From the IMG/VR virus record IMGVR_UViG_3300041964_000173, positions 1 to 25,992 of that record: a stretch of 25,992 nucleotides of DNA, one strand, 5' to 3'. The notes beneath the pieces were generated by a model. The model was not told where the DNA came from. It worked only from the letters and a program-made list of their open reading frames with translations, and ran no database searches. The position numbers and the translations under genes were made by a program. Every line of letters starts with the position of its first letter. Positions within the stretch are counted from its first letter, which is position 1. Origin of the DNA: a virus. Positions 16,941-24,424 of this stretch are shown piece by piece.

Positions 16941-17089
16941 TTCACGCGGAGGGCGGAGAAGAAGGAGAGCGCGGAGAAGAAAGTGAAAGCGAGCAAGCTC
17001 GCAATCGACAGCCCCGATAGGGTGACTCACCCCTCGACCACTCACCCCGTCCTCCGCGCCTCCCTTCTTCCTCCGCGCCTCCGCGTGAA
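16941..17089. repeat. TTCACGCGGAG-ended repeat element, copy 3
   Basis: The left end TTCACGCGGAGGGCGGAG and right end CTCCGCGCCTCCGCGTGAA are inverted copies. The core hairpin GCGAGC-AA-GCTCGC is at 16989-17002, followed by AAT as in copy 2. It abuts the 3' end of the capsid gene. Confidence 0.8.
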
Positions 17090-17092
17090 AAC

Positions 17093-18205
17093 CTATAGCG
17101 CTGAACTTCAGCAGCTTGATCGCCTCGCTGTTCATCACCTGCCCGCCCACGCGCCGCGTCGCGTAGAAGTGCACGAACGGCTTGTTGGTGAACGGATCGC
17201 GCAGGATCTGCGTCTCCGTGCGCTCGGCGATCAGATAGCCCGCCTTGAAGTTGCCGAAGGCGATCGAAAGCGAATCCGCCGCCACGTCCGGCATGTCCTC
17301 GGCCTCGACTACCGGATAACCGAGCAAGGTGTCAGGCTGGTTCGCCACCAGCCCCGGCTGCCACAGGAACGCCCCGTCCTGCGTCTTGAACTTGCGGATC
17401 AGCGCCGCCGTCGCCGAGTTCATCACGAACACCGCGCCCTGGCGGTAGGGCGAGCGCAGCGCCTGGACCAGGTCGATCAGCCTGTCCTGCGGATTGCTCG
17501 CCGGGAATGCTCCCGCCGCTCCCGTCTTCAGGAACTGCAGCGTTCCGAACGCCCGCACCCCGTCCGGCTGGTCCGTCGCGGTCGCCGCCAGGAAGCCCCG
17601 CGGCTTGTTGGTGCCGTTGCCCGACACGAACGCCGCCCCCTCGGCCCGCGCGAACTCCCGCGCGATCTCGTCGGCCAGCCACGCCTCCACGTCGAACGCG
17701 GCATCATCGAGCATCGCCTGGCTCGCCGCCGGATTGGCGTAGAGATCGCCCGACGGCGGCGCGATCTCGTGGAAGGTCGGCGTGCTGGTCTCGTTCCGCG
17801 CGCCAGTCTCGCTCGCCCAGCCCGACGGCGTGCCGCCGCTCGTCACCAGCTTGCGGTAACCAGCCGACCCCACCTTCACCACCGTCGCGATCGCCCGGAT
17901 CGGCGACACGGCCGACAGCGTCCGCTCGATCGCCGCGTCGATCTCCTCCGGCACCGCATAGCCGCCGGCGGCATCGGTCGCCCCCGACATCGCCTTCAGC
18001 TCGACGCCATGCTCCAGCCCCCGCCGCAGATACCGCTCGACGAAAGGCGAGCTCTCGCTCTTCGCACCCGACAGCACCGGCCGCTCCGCCGTGGCCAGCC
18101 GCGAGCGCAGCTGCGCCACCTCCGCCCGAAGCGCCTCGGCCTCGACATGCTCCTGCTCCAGCGCCTCGAACGACGCCTCCAGCCCTCCGTCACCACATCC
18201 GTCAT
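17093..18205 (-). CDS. HK97-family major capsid protein (g5-like)
   Basis: The start MTDVVTEG (ATG 18205, GGAGAGAAGG upstream) enters a coiled-coil delta domain, and after one frame change reads VAQLRSRLATAERPVLSG. The mature capsid follows: AMSGATDAAGGYAVPEEIDA, ERTLSAVSPIRAIATVVKVG, YRKLVTSGGTPSGWASETGA, FHEIAPPSGDLYANPAASQA, FDVEAWLADEIAREFARAEG, AAFVSGNGTNKPRGFL and the C-terminal GYPVVEAEDMPDVAADSLSI, FGNFKAGYLIAERTETQILR. These are classic HK97-fold blocks. Length of about 370 aa is normal. The frame does not stop after KLLKFSA but runs on into repeat copy 3. A TAG lies at 17095-17093 in the next frame, so either an indel or a repeat insertion removed the stop. Confidence 0.9.
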
Positions 18206-18230
18206 GCCACCTTCTCTCCGCTCAAAGAAA

Positions 18231-18275
18231 AAGCCCCGAAGGCGGCCCAGAAAAAGGGGGCGCCGAAGCACCCCC
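18231..18275 (-). terminator. Two tandem hairpins with TTCG loops and T-runs upstream of the capsid gene
   Basis: On the minus strand a stem GGGGGTGC/GCGCCCCC with a TTCG loop is followed by CTTTTT-type sequence (18275-18251). It is followed by a second hairpin with GCC-TTCG-GGGC and a TTTTTCTTT tract (18246-18225). They end the M28 peptidase transcript or attenuate capsid expression. The second stem has a bulge. Confidence 0.65.
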
Positions 18276-18324
18276 TCACGTTCACCCAAGCCTAGTCGTG
18301 GCAGGCCCGCCTGCTCAGGCGGCC

Positions 18325-19246
18325 CTACTTCCCGACCGCTTTCGCCTCCCGCCGCGCCCGGTCCAGCACCGCGCCTCGCGCGTCCAGCCGCGTAAGGCCG
18401 AGCTGATGGTCGCCACCGATCGCCGGTAGAAGCCGGCATCGATCCGCTCCGCATCGTCGCCCCGGCTTGTGGTAATCGGGATGATCGTCGACCCCGAAAT
18501 AGACGAATGGAATTCCCGCCTGGTGGAACGGCCCGTGATCGGACAGCAAGGTCCAATCCTCCGGCCCCGTCCCCTCCTGGTCGTGGCCCAGGCGCAGCGT
18601 CACCTTCGCGCCCCGCGCCGCCGCCTCCAGCACCGAGCGCAGCGCCGGATGGCGCCCCGTTCCCACCGCCCACAGCACGTCGTTCTTGCCGCGCGACACC
18701 ATGTCCATGTTGAAGTTGAGCAGGATCCTGTCGCCGGCACCGGCGGCGCCGCCACGAAGCCTTCGCGCCGTAAAGGCCGATTTCCTCCGCATCGAGCGCG
18801 GCAGGATCACGGTGTGCGCCGCGGCTTGGCCTTCAACTCGCGGCAATCGCCAGCAGCGCCGCCACGCCGGAGGCATTGTCGTCCGCCCCGTTGTGGATCG
18901 CCCCGTCCTTGATGCCGACATGGTCGTAATGCGCCGTCACGACGATCACCCGGTCCGGCCGCTTCCGTCCCGCACCATCGTCCACAGATTGATGCCTGCC
19001 GCGCATCGTTCTTGTGCCGATAGTCGAACGGCTGCGCACGCACCGCCAGCCCGGTCTCCCGCAGCCTTTTCTCGACATAAGCCCGCGCGCGCTCCGCCCC
19101 GGCCGTGCCGGTCCCGCGCCCTTCCATGGCATCGGCGGACAGCACGGCGACGTCCGCAGCAGCGGCCCCGCGTCCGTCCGCGGCGCGGGCTGCCCGGCCG
19201 CCAGCGCGAGCGCCGCCGCTATCGTCATCACCGCCCCGGCCATCAC
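18325..19246 (-). CDS. M28-family zinc aminopeptidase, exported, frame-broken
   Basis: Pieces in several minus frames give a signal peptide MAGAVMTIAAALALAAGQ and LSADAMEGRGTGTAGAERAR. They continue RVIVVTAHYDHVGIKDGAIH (first zinc His) and NGADDNASGVAALLAIA (bridging Asp), the M28 metal-site blocks. Then come ILLNFNMDMVSRGKNDVLWA, SDHGPFHQAGIPFVYFGVDD, HPDYHKPGD (last zinc His) and a C-terminus ending AVGK. Size of about 307 codons is usual. It removes N-terminal residues from peptides in the periplasm. The start is GTG 19246 or ATG 19243, with AAGGAGAGG upstream. Prohead protease and capsid genes normally adjoin, so this is a foreign gene within the head module. Confidence 0.82.
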
Positions 19247-19715
19247 CTATCCTCTCCTTGTTCGCTGCATCATGTGCCAATGCGTGGACCCGCGCCAGCG
19301 TCTGCATCGGATAGGCGACCAGGCTGACCTCGACTAGGTCGAGCGCAAGCAGCTCCCGCGGCCCCGCCCCCGCTCCGCCCGCACCCGGTAGCCGAAGCTC
19401 AGCCCACTCACCGCCCGCTCCGCCAGCAGCCGCGCCGCCCGCCGTCCGTCACCCGCCCGATCACCCGCAGCCCGCGCGCGTCCTCGCGCAGATACTCCAC
19501 CCGGGCCCACCGCCGCGCCCTTATGCTCCCACAGCAACGGGCACCGCCCGCTTGGCACCCGGCCCAAACGCCCCCGCGCCGCACCACGTCCCCGCCCCCG
19601 TCCACCCGGTCGAACACCGCCGCATAGCCCGCGAATCTGACAGCCCCTCTCCCGCCGCGGGAGAGGGAGGGGCCCAAGCCGGAGGCTTGGGAGGGTGAGG
19701 GTCCGTGCCGCTCAC
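19247..19715 (-). CDS. HK97-family prohead protease (g4-like), N-terminus made from a repeat, frame-broken
   Basis: The core reads AVRFAGYAAVFDRVDGGGDV, then in other frames FGPGAKRAVP, LLWEHKGAAVG, RVEYLREDARGLRVIGRVTD, AERAVSGLSFGYRVRAERG and VSLVAYPMQTLARVHALA. WEH holds the catalytic His and GLSFGY the catalytic Ser of the U35 protease family, which processes the capsid scaffold. The start GTG 19715 overlaps the DUF6127 stop as GTGA. The first 25 or so codons (PHPPKPPAWAPPSPAAGEG) are translated from a palindromic repeat. The stop is uncertain: TAG 19247-19249 in one frame or TGA 19243-19245 in another. Five frame changes. Confidence 0.82.
19644..19702. repeat. Double-hairpin palindromic repeat inside the prohead protease frame
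   Basis: CCCTCTCCCGC and GCGGGAGAGGG (19645-19667) form one near-continuous palindrome. CCCAAGCC-GGA-GGCTTGGG (19673-19691) forms a second hairpin. The unit is of the widely dispersed alphaproteobacterial intergenic type, here translated. Confidence 0.75.
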
Positions 19716-20024
19716 CCCACCACCCGCTCGAAAAGCCCCATCTTCACCGCCATCCCCGCCACCAGCACCGCGAGCAGGATCCGCACAGCCAGGTCACCAC
19801 CGCCCGCCGCGCGCTCTTCTTCGCGTCGCGCCACGCCTGCAGCAGCTCGCGCAGCTCATCCATGTCACGCCGCGCCTGCTGCGTCCGGCCAGCCCCAGCG
19901 ACTTCAACGCCCGCTCCGCCCCCAGCTCGCTCGCTTCCTCCGCCAGCGCCCGCATCGTCACCAGCGCCGCGCCTTCCTGCCCCGCCTGCCGCATCAGCTG
20001 CGCCAGCATCGCCTCATCGCTCAT
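19712..20024 (-). CDS. DUF6127 family protein (g3.5 position), frame-broken
   Basis: The N-terminus MSDEAMLAQLMRQAGQEGAA, LVTMRALAEEASELGAERAL, KSLGLAG is helical. After frame changes it reads MDELRELLQAW and ends VAGMAVKMGLFERVVG, a probable C-terminal membrane helix. This layout is that of DUF6127, the small protein after the portal gene in sphingomonad GTA clusters. Its role is unknown. ATG 20024 overlaps the portal stop (11 nt) and its stop overlaps the protease GTG, so portal, DUF6127 and protease are translationally coupled. Confidence 0.75.
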
Positions 20025-21164
20025 CGTGTACCTCCCTGGAGAAACCGAGCATCTCGCGTTTCTCCTCATTGGTCAGGAAATCCGCCGCGCTCACCTGCGC
20101 CCACAATTCCGACCGGTCCGCATGCAGCGCGCTCACCTGGTCGACATCCACCGCCAGCCTGCAGCCCCGGCCACCAGGCCTGCAGCGCCCCGCCAACGCC
20201 ATCCAAGATCCGCCCCGCCATCGGCAGCACCGGTCAGCCGCCACAGCGACCGCACCGCCTCCCGATAATTGGCATAGGCATTGTCGCCCGGCAGCCCGAC
20301 CAGCATCGGCGGCACCCCGAAGGCCAATGCGATCTCCCGCGCCGCCGCCGCCTTCACTTCCACGAAGTCCATGTCCGCCGGCGACAGGCTCATCGCCTGC
20401 CACTTGAGCCCGCCTCGAGCAGCATCGGCCGCCCGGCATTGCCCGCGCCCTGGAACTGCGCCTCCATCTCCTCGCGCAGCCGCTCGAACTGCGCGGGCGC
20501 CAGCACCGCCCCGTCGCCGGGATCGTAGACCAGCGCCCCCGACGGCCGCGCCGCATTGTCGAGCAAGGCGCGGTTCCACCGGCTCGCCGCATTGTGCAGC
20601 GCCACCGCGCCCGCCGCCGCTCCCAGGCAGCCCAGCCCATAATGATCGTCGATCGGATGCGTCAGCCGCAGGTGCACGATGCCCGGCCGCCCCAGCGCAT
20701 CCGCCGCCGCATAAAGCCGCTCCGCCTGCCCGGCCTTGTAGCGGTAAGCCGCCGGCCACCCGCCCGCATCCGCCTCCACCTTCACCCGCTCGGGCCGCAG
20801 CGCGAACAGCCGCCCGGCCGCCCCTCCCCATCCTGCGCCACCTGCAGAAACGCATTCCCATGCAACAGCAAATGCGTCGCTACCGTCTCCAGCAACCCGG
20901 AGCCAACAAGGAAACCGCCTTGCCTGAGCTTGTCGAAGGCCTGTCCTTCTTCTCTCCCGGCGCTTCAAACAAAGTTACCGAACCCACCGCCTCCGCCACC
21001 AGCCGCACGCATCTCTGCGCCACCGCATTGGTGACATAGGCCTCCCGCACCTGCGCCTCATAGGATCGCGGCACGCTTTCGGCCCCCGCCACGCCCCACC
21101 CGCTCCGCAACAAAAAAGGCCGCTGGGGCACCTGCCCAGCGGCCTTCCGGCCAAACCATTTCAT
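20014..21164 (-). CDS. Phage portal protein (g3-like), frame-broken
   Basis: The start MKWFGRKAAGQ (ATG 21164, GGGAG upstream) runs into SYEAQVREAYVTNAVAQRCV, RLVAEAVGSVTLFEAPGE. Other frames then give GLFALRPERVKVEADAGGWP, IVHLRLTHPIDDHYGLGCLG, AASRWNRALLDNAARPSGAL, GLKWQAMSLSPADMDFVEVK, EIALAFGVPPMLVGLPGDNA, YANYREAVRSLW and finally TNEEKREMLGF. These are standard blocks of HK97-like portals, the 12-mer ring through which DNA enters the head. About 383 codons is normal. Residues around RPSTSSGKA come from a palindromic repeat. The gene is separated from the terminase gene by repeat copy 4. Confidence 0.9.
20923..20939. repeat. CCTTCGACAAGCTCAGG-type repeat inside the portal gene
   Basis: The minus strand reads CCTTCGACAAGCTCAGG, a sequence dispersed in sphingomonad genomes. 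It is translated here as RPSTSSG in an otherwise family-like portal region. Confidence 0.55.
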
Positions 21165-21198
21165 CTCGAACTCCCGTATCTGTGGCGGGTAGAAGAAT

Positions 21199-21450
21199 TT
21201 CACGCGGAGGCGCGGAGGAAGAAAATGAGGCGCGGAGAAATCGTGATGCTAGAGCCCGGCCGACTACGCTGTCACCGGGCTCAGAAGAGGCGCTATGCGC
21301 CGAAGGCGCAATCACTCCTTCTTCTCCTCCGCGTCTCCCCTTCTTCTCCGCGCCTCCGCGTGAAGCACTCTTCCTTCTTCTCCGCGCCTCCGCGCCTCCG
21401 CGCCTCCGCGTGAACCATTCTTCCTTCGCGCCTTTGCGCCTTCGCGTGAG
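21199..21450. repeat. TTCACGCGGAG-ended repeat element, copy 4
   Basis: The left end is TTCACGCGGAGGCGCGGAG. Right-type ends occur at 21364 and 21414 (GCGCCTCCGCGTGAA). A third variant end, TTCGCGTGAG, follows a CGCGCCTTTGCGCC unit and ends 4 bp before the terminase stop. The core hairpin differs (GGCGC-TAT-GCGCC) but is again followed by GCGCAATCA. It lies between terminase and portal genes. Confidence 0.8.
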
Positions 21451-21453
21451 ACC

Positions 21454-22860
21454 CTAAAGCGCCCGTACCGCCGGCATCCCGCCTCGCCGCCCCAGCATCA
21501 GCTCGGTGAACGCCCACACCATTGCGTCCGCCCGGTCGGGCGATCGTCCCGGCCCCGCATAGGCGCCGCCGATCGCCAGCCCGCACAATTCATCCTCCAG
21601 CTCCGGAAACGCGCCGGCAAACTTCGCCCGCCCCTTCTCGAACAAAGCCGCCACCGGCTCCGCCCGCGCCGACTTGCCCCGCCGCGCATGGACCAGCTTC
21701 ACCGGCAGCGCGCAGTCCGCCGCCCGCAGCACGCTCTCCACCATCGCACCTCCTTGGTTGGCCTCCGCCACCACCCGGTCTGCGCCGTGCGCCTCCGCCG
21801 CCGCCGCCACTGCCCGCGCCCAGCCTTCCGGGCTCAGGCCCGCCACGCTGTGATCGCCCAGCACGTAACCCACGCCGTCCGCGCCCAGACCCACCGCCAC
21901 GATTCCGCAAGCATCGCCCCCGGCCGAGACCGGCGGATCCACCCCGATTACGACCCTCACAAGCCCCTCCCCTTCAGGGGAGGGGTTGGGGTGGGGGCTG
22001 TCCATGGGAGCACTCCCGGCGCGACACGCCCCACCCCCGGCCCCTCCCCTGAAGGGGAGGGGAGTGACCCGACACTTCTCCACCAGCTCCCGCGTCCACA
22101 ACGCACCCTCCACATCCTCGATCAGCTCGCCCTCCAGCTCCTGCCGCCCCAGCCGCGTGCCGCCATATCGCGCCTCCATCCCCGCCACGAAGGCGTCCGG
22201 CAGATGCGGATTGTGCCGCGTCGCGCCGCGTGTCGTCACCGTCTCCTTGTCGGTCATGATCGCCGTCAGGATCGGGATCGACTGCGGCGTCGTCGTCACC
22301 AGCACCCGCGGCGCATCGCCCAGCCGCATGGTCAGCAGCAAATTGGTCCAGGTATCTTCCGGCCGCTGCCATTTGGCGAGCTCGTCGCACCAGGCATAAT
22401 GATGCTCCGGCCCGCGCAACTTGGCCGGCGCCGCGCCCGTATAGACGAATGCCAATGCCCCCGACGAAAAGGTGACGGTGCGGGTCGAAGGCACCCAGAT
22501 CACATCCTCCTCGCTGCGCGCCACCGCCATCAGGCCGCTTTGTCCACGCACCATCACGTTGGCGACTTCATCGATGGTCGCGCCGACCAGCGCGAAGCGC
22601 AGCTTCCCGTTCGCGCGCGCCAGCTCGCTGATCCATTCCGCGCCCGCTCTCGTCTTGCCGAAGCCGCGCCCGGCCAGGATCAGCCACACCCGCCAATCCT
22701 TGCGCCCGGGCAGCTGCCCCTCATGCGCATGAGCGGGCCAGTGGCCGGCCAGCCGCCGCATCTGCGGCACGGTGAGCCGCCCCATCACCCACGCCTGGTC
22801 CTCGTCCTCCAGCGCGAACAGCGCCAGGATCAGGCCGGTCAGCACCTCATCCTCGCTCAT
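21454..22860 (-). CDS. Terminase large subunit (g2-like) with an in-frame repeat insertion
   Basis: A clean 468-aa frame. The ATPase domain has WLILAGRGFGKTRAGAEW (Walker A), YAWCDELAKWQRPEDTW (Walker B with the DE pair) and APRVLVTTTPQS (coupling motif III region). The nuclease domain has VIGVDPPVSAGGDACGIVAV (first catalytic Asp), VVAEANQGGAMVESVL and a late acidic cluster DRADAMVWAFTEL. It packages DNA into the prohead. Residues about 264-299, from PLPFRGGAGG to HPNPSPEGEG, lie between the two domains. They are encoded by inverted repeats and are not part of the family. ATG 22860 overlaps the g1 stop by 14 nt. Confidence 0.95.
   Translation of the reverse strand: MSEDEVLTGLILALFALEDEDQAWVMGRLTVPQMRRLAGHWPAHAHEGQLPGRKDWRVWLILAGRGFGKTRAGAEWISELARANGKLRFALVGATIDEVANVMVRGQSGLMAVARSEEDVIWVPSTRTVTFSSGALAFVYTGAAPAKLRGPEHHYAWCDELAKWQRPEDTWTNLLLTMRLGDAPRVLVTTTPQSIPILTAIMTDKETVTTRGATRHNPHLPDAFVAGMEARYGGTRLGRQELEGELIEDVEGALWTRELVEKCRVTPLPFRGGAGGGACRAGSAPMDSPHPNPSPEGEGLVRVVIGVDPPVSAGGDACGIVAVGLGADGVGYVLGDHSVAGLSPEGWARAVAAAAEAHGADRVVAEANQGGAMVESVLRAADCALPVKLVHARRGKSARAEPVAALFEKGRAKFAGAFPELEDELCGLAIGGAYAGPGRSPDRADAMVWAFTELMLGRRGGMPAVRAL
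21964..22062. repeat. Inverted pair of CCCCTCCCC hairpins inside the terminase gene
   Basis: One hairpin, CCCCTCCCC-TTCA-GGGGAGGGG, lies at 21964-21985. A near-identical one, CCCCTCCCC-TGAA-GGGGAGGGG, lies at 22041-22062. About 55 bp between them are also partly inverted (GTTGGGGTGGGGG against CCCCACCCCC). The unit keeps the terminase frame open. Confidence 0.85.
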
Positions 22861-23353
22861 CGCGCTTCCTCCCCTGCCGCCTTTTGACCGCGTCCAGCTG
22901 CGTGCGCAGCGCCGCGATCAGTTCGGCCTTCGACGCCGTGCGCGGCCGCGGGCCGCCTCTGCGCGGACCGTTGGCCAGCGCCGATCGGTGCTGCCGCAGC
23001 AGCGCCAGCGCCAATTGGACATCGACATCCTCCAGCTCCGGCACGGCCTCGCCGCGCGCCTTGCGCAGCAGCATGGCTTCCAGGCCGTCGAAATGGATCC
23101 GCATCGCCTCGATCCATACGGCGTCGAATTCCGGGTCGCGGGCGCGCAGGCCGTAAGCCGATCGCTCGCCCATCCCCACTTCCTCGGCGGCGCTGCGCGC
23201 GCAGCCGTGCATGGCGACATGCGCCAGGAATGCCTCGCGCTTGGTCTGCGTCCACTCACGCGCCCGCGCCGGCCGCTGCCGCTCGCGCCCGCGAAAGTCC
23301 GTCCACACCCGAGCCCCCGCTCCCTCCTGCTTCATCCCCTCCTGCTTCGACAC
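22847..23353 (-). CDS. GTA g1-like HTH protein (terminase small-subunit role)
   Basis: From GTG 23353 (GGAGGGGAC upstream) the 168-aa product reads VSKQEGMKQEGAGARVW and AREWTQTKREAFLAHVAMHG. It continues CARSAAEEVGMGERSAYGLR, ARDPEFDAVWIEAMRIHFDG and ends KRRQGRKRDERG. The middle is a helix-turn-helix (T..KR..FL.H.A..G....AA..VGM...SAY.LR) like small terminases and RcGTA g1. It should bind DNA and work with the large terminase, which overlaps it by 14 nt. ATG 23335 is an alternative start; the longer in-frame upstream codons look non-coding. Confidence 0.8.
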   Translation of the reverse strand: MSKQEGMKQEGAGARVWTDFRGRERQRPARAREWTQTKREAFLAHVAMHGCARSAAEEVGMGERSAYGLRARDPEFDAVWIEAMRIHFDGLEAMLLRKARGEAVPELEDVDVQLALALLRQHRSALANGPRRGGPRPRTASKAELIAALRTQLDAVKRRQGRKRDERG

Positions 23354-23393
23354 GTCCCCTCCTCCACCCGGCCGCCGCCGGGCCACGCCCGCC

Positions 23394-23416
23394 AAAGAAA
23401 AAGGCCGGCCACGACC
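23394..23416 (-). terminator. Weak possible terminator upstream of the GTA cluster
   Basis: On the minus strand GGTCG-TGGC-CGGCC is followed by TTTTTCTTT. The stem is only 5 bp with a wobble pair. It resembles the T-tract hairpin in the capsid leader. Confidence 0.35.
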
Positions 23417-23587
23417 CCCGCCGCGCCGACCCATTTCCCGCCACTCGTTCCAAACCCCGCGCCACCCGCAGCGCAGCCGCCGCACCGCCCTGCGACAGCC
23501 CCGTAAAGCAGCAGGGCCGAACCCTTCCGGGCCGACCCTGCGAATCAGCTACACTTCCTCAGCCTGTTCAACTTGTGCCATATCAGC

Positions 23588-23596
23588 GTTGCGCTG
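23588..23596. repeat. Target-site duplication, left copy
   Basis: GTTGCGCTG directly precedes the left end of the transposon and recurs at 25577-25585 directly after its right end. IS1595-family elements usually duplicate 8 bp; the ninth base may be chance. Confidence 0.85.
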
Positions 23597-23630
23597 GGCG
23601 TTGTTATACTTCCCGTACCCATCGGGGGCG
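23597..23630 (+). repeat. Terminal inverted repeat, left
   Basis: It reads inward GGCGTTG, TTATACTT, CC, CGTACCCA, TCGGGGGC. It matches the right end at roughly three quarters of positions, with two 8-base blocks identical. Confidence 0.8.
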
Positions 23631-23651
23631 TGACTGATGGCGGGTGAGGCC

Positions 23652-24422
23652 TTAGCCGGTGCCCTTGGCGCATGCCGCCTTGAAGCCATCAAGGACAATC
23701 TGCGCGCGGTCCACAAACTGCTTGGCAGCAAAGACAGCGGACACTTCTCCTATCTTTCCAGCTCTCTTGAAAAATACGTCCGTGGACACAGCGCAATTCT
23801 CATAACTGAAAGAGGAGCCCGGGTCGGTGCGAGCAAGTACCATCTCCTCCTTCACCGGGTCCCAATTGGAGAAAACGGAACCACCACCGATCATGACGCT
23901 AGTCATCGTCACGCTCTCAATACTAGCAGCGGCCCTGAAGCCGATGGTATGCTTGTTGTTCACCATATGGGCGATTTCTCGGATAAGGTCATGGCCGCTG
24001 GAAAGCGCTTCTCCAGTCGCGTATGGCTGCTGCCGAAATATTTCATCCACGATGATTTGGGGCAGAGCAGCTTTCCTGTCCCGCTGCCGCTTTTCCATTA
24101 TGGTTTTCAGACCCTTGATGGATTGGGACCAAGGATAGTTTTTATCAAACCGGACGCAGCCAACGGTCTGTGCGGCAGCAAAGAGCGATTGATCAAAAGA
24201 ATGTTTGGTGTCGACCAGAGCATTGCGGAGAAAGCCAGCCACATCGATCGGCAAAGGGCTGACGAGTTTTATTTTAGTCAGCTGCTGTCCAGTCTCAGGA
24301 TCGAGCTCAACCACCGAGGCAAAGGCTTGCTTCTGCAGGTAGGACTTCACCCCCTCTTCCGCGAGACAAATGCACGTCTTTGCCCAATTGACAGCCTCTT
24401 GAGGCACATCGAAGTGGCTCAT
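23652..24422 (-). CDS. 256-aa transposon passenger protein of unknown function
   Basis: The frame is clean from ATG 24422. It reads MSHFDVPQEAVNWAKTCICL, AEEGVKSYLQKQAFASVVEL and DPETGQQLTKIKLVSPLPID. VAGFLRNALVDTKHSFDQSL, FAAAQTVGCVRFDKNYPWSQ and GHDLIREIAHMVNNKHTIGF follow further on. It has no signal peptide or membrane helix, so it is probably cytoplasmic. I know similar proteins only as hypothetical. The segment with LR.ALVDTKHSFDQSL and a later IREIAHM..NKH looks like a mostly helical body; an HEPN-like fold is possible but unproven. It starts 2 bp after the 56-aa ORF stop. Its frame is intact while the transposase frame is broken. The long plus-strand frame over the same DNA is rejected. 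Confidence 0.8.
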   Translation of the reverse strand: MSHFDVPQEAVNWAKTCICLAEEGVKSYLQKQAFASVVELDPETGQQLTKIKLVSPLPIDVAGFLRNALVDTKHSFDQSLFAAAQTVGCVRFDKNYPWSQSIKGLKTIMEKRQRDRKAALPQIIVDEIFRQQPYATGEALSSGHDLIREIAHMVNNKHTIGFRAAASIESVTMTSVMIGGGSVFSNWDPVKEEMVLARTDPGSSFSYENCAVSTDVFFKRAGKIGEVSAVFAAKQFVDRAQIVLDGFKAACAKGTG

Positions 24423-24424
24423 GC

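Noticed and set aside
7294-23353. Complete inducible prophage
   Set aside because: No integrase, repressor, replication or clear lysis genes and no attachment sites; the gene order is that of a GTA structural cluster.
23500-23550. Hairpin with GCAGGG/CCCTGC arms as a terminator or RNA gene
   Set aside because: The arms pair only at the base, with mismatches inside and no T-run; the repeated GGCCGA looks like a simple direct repeat.
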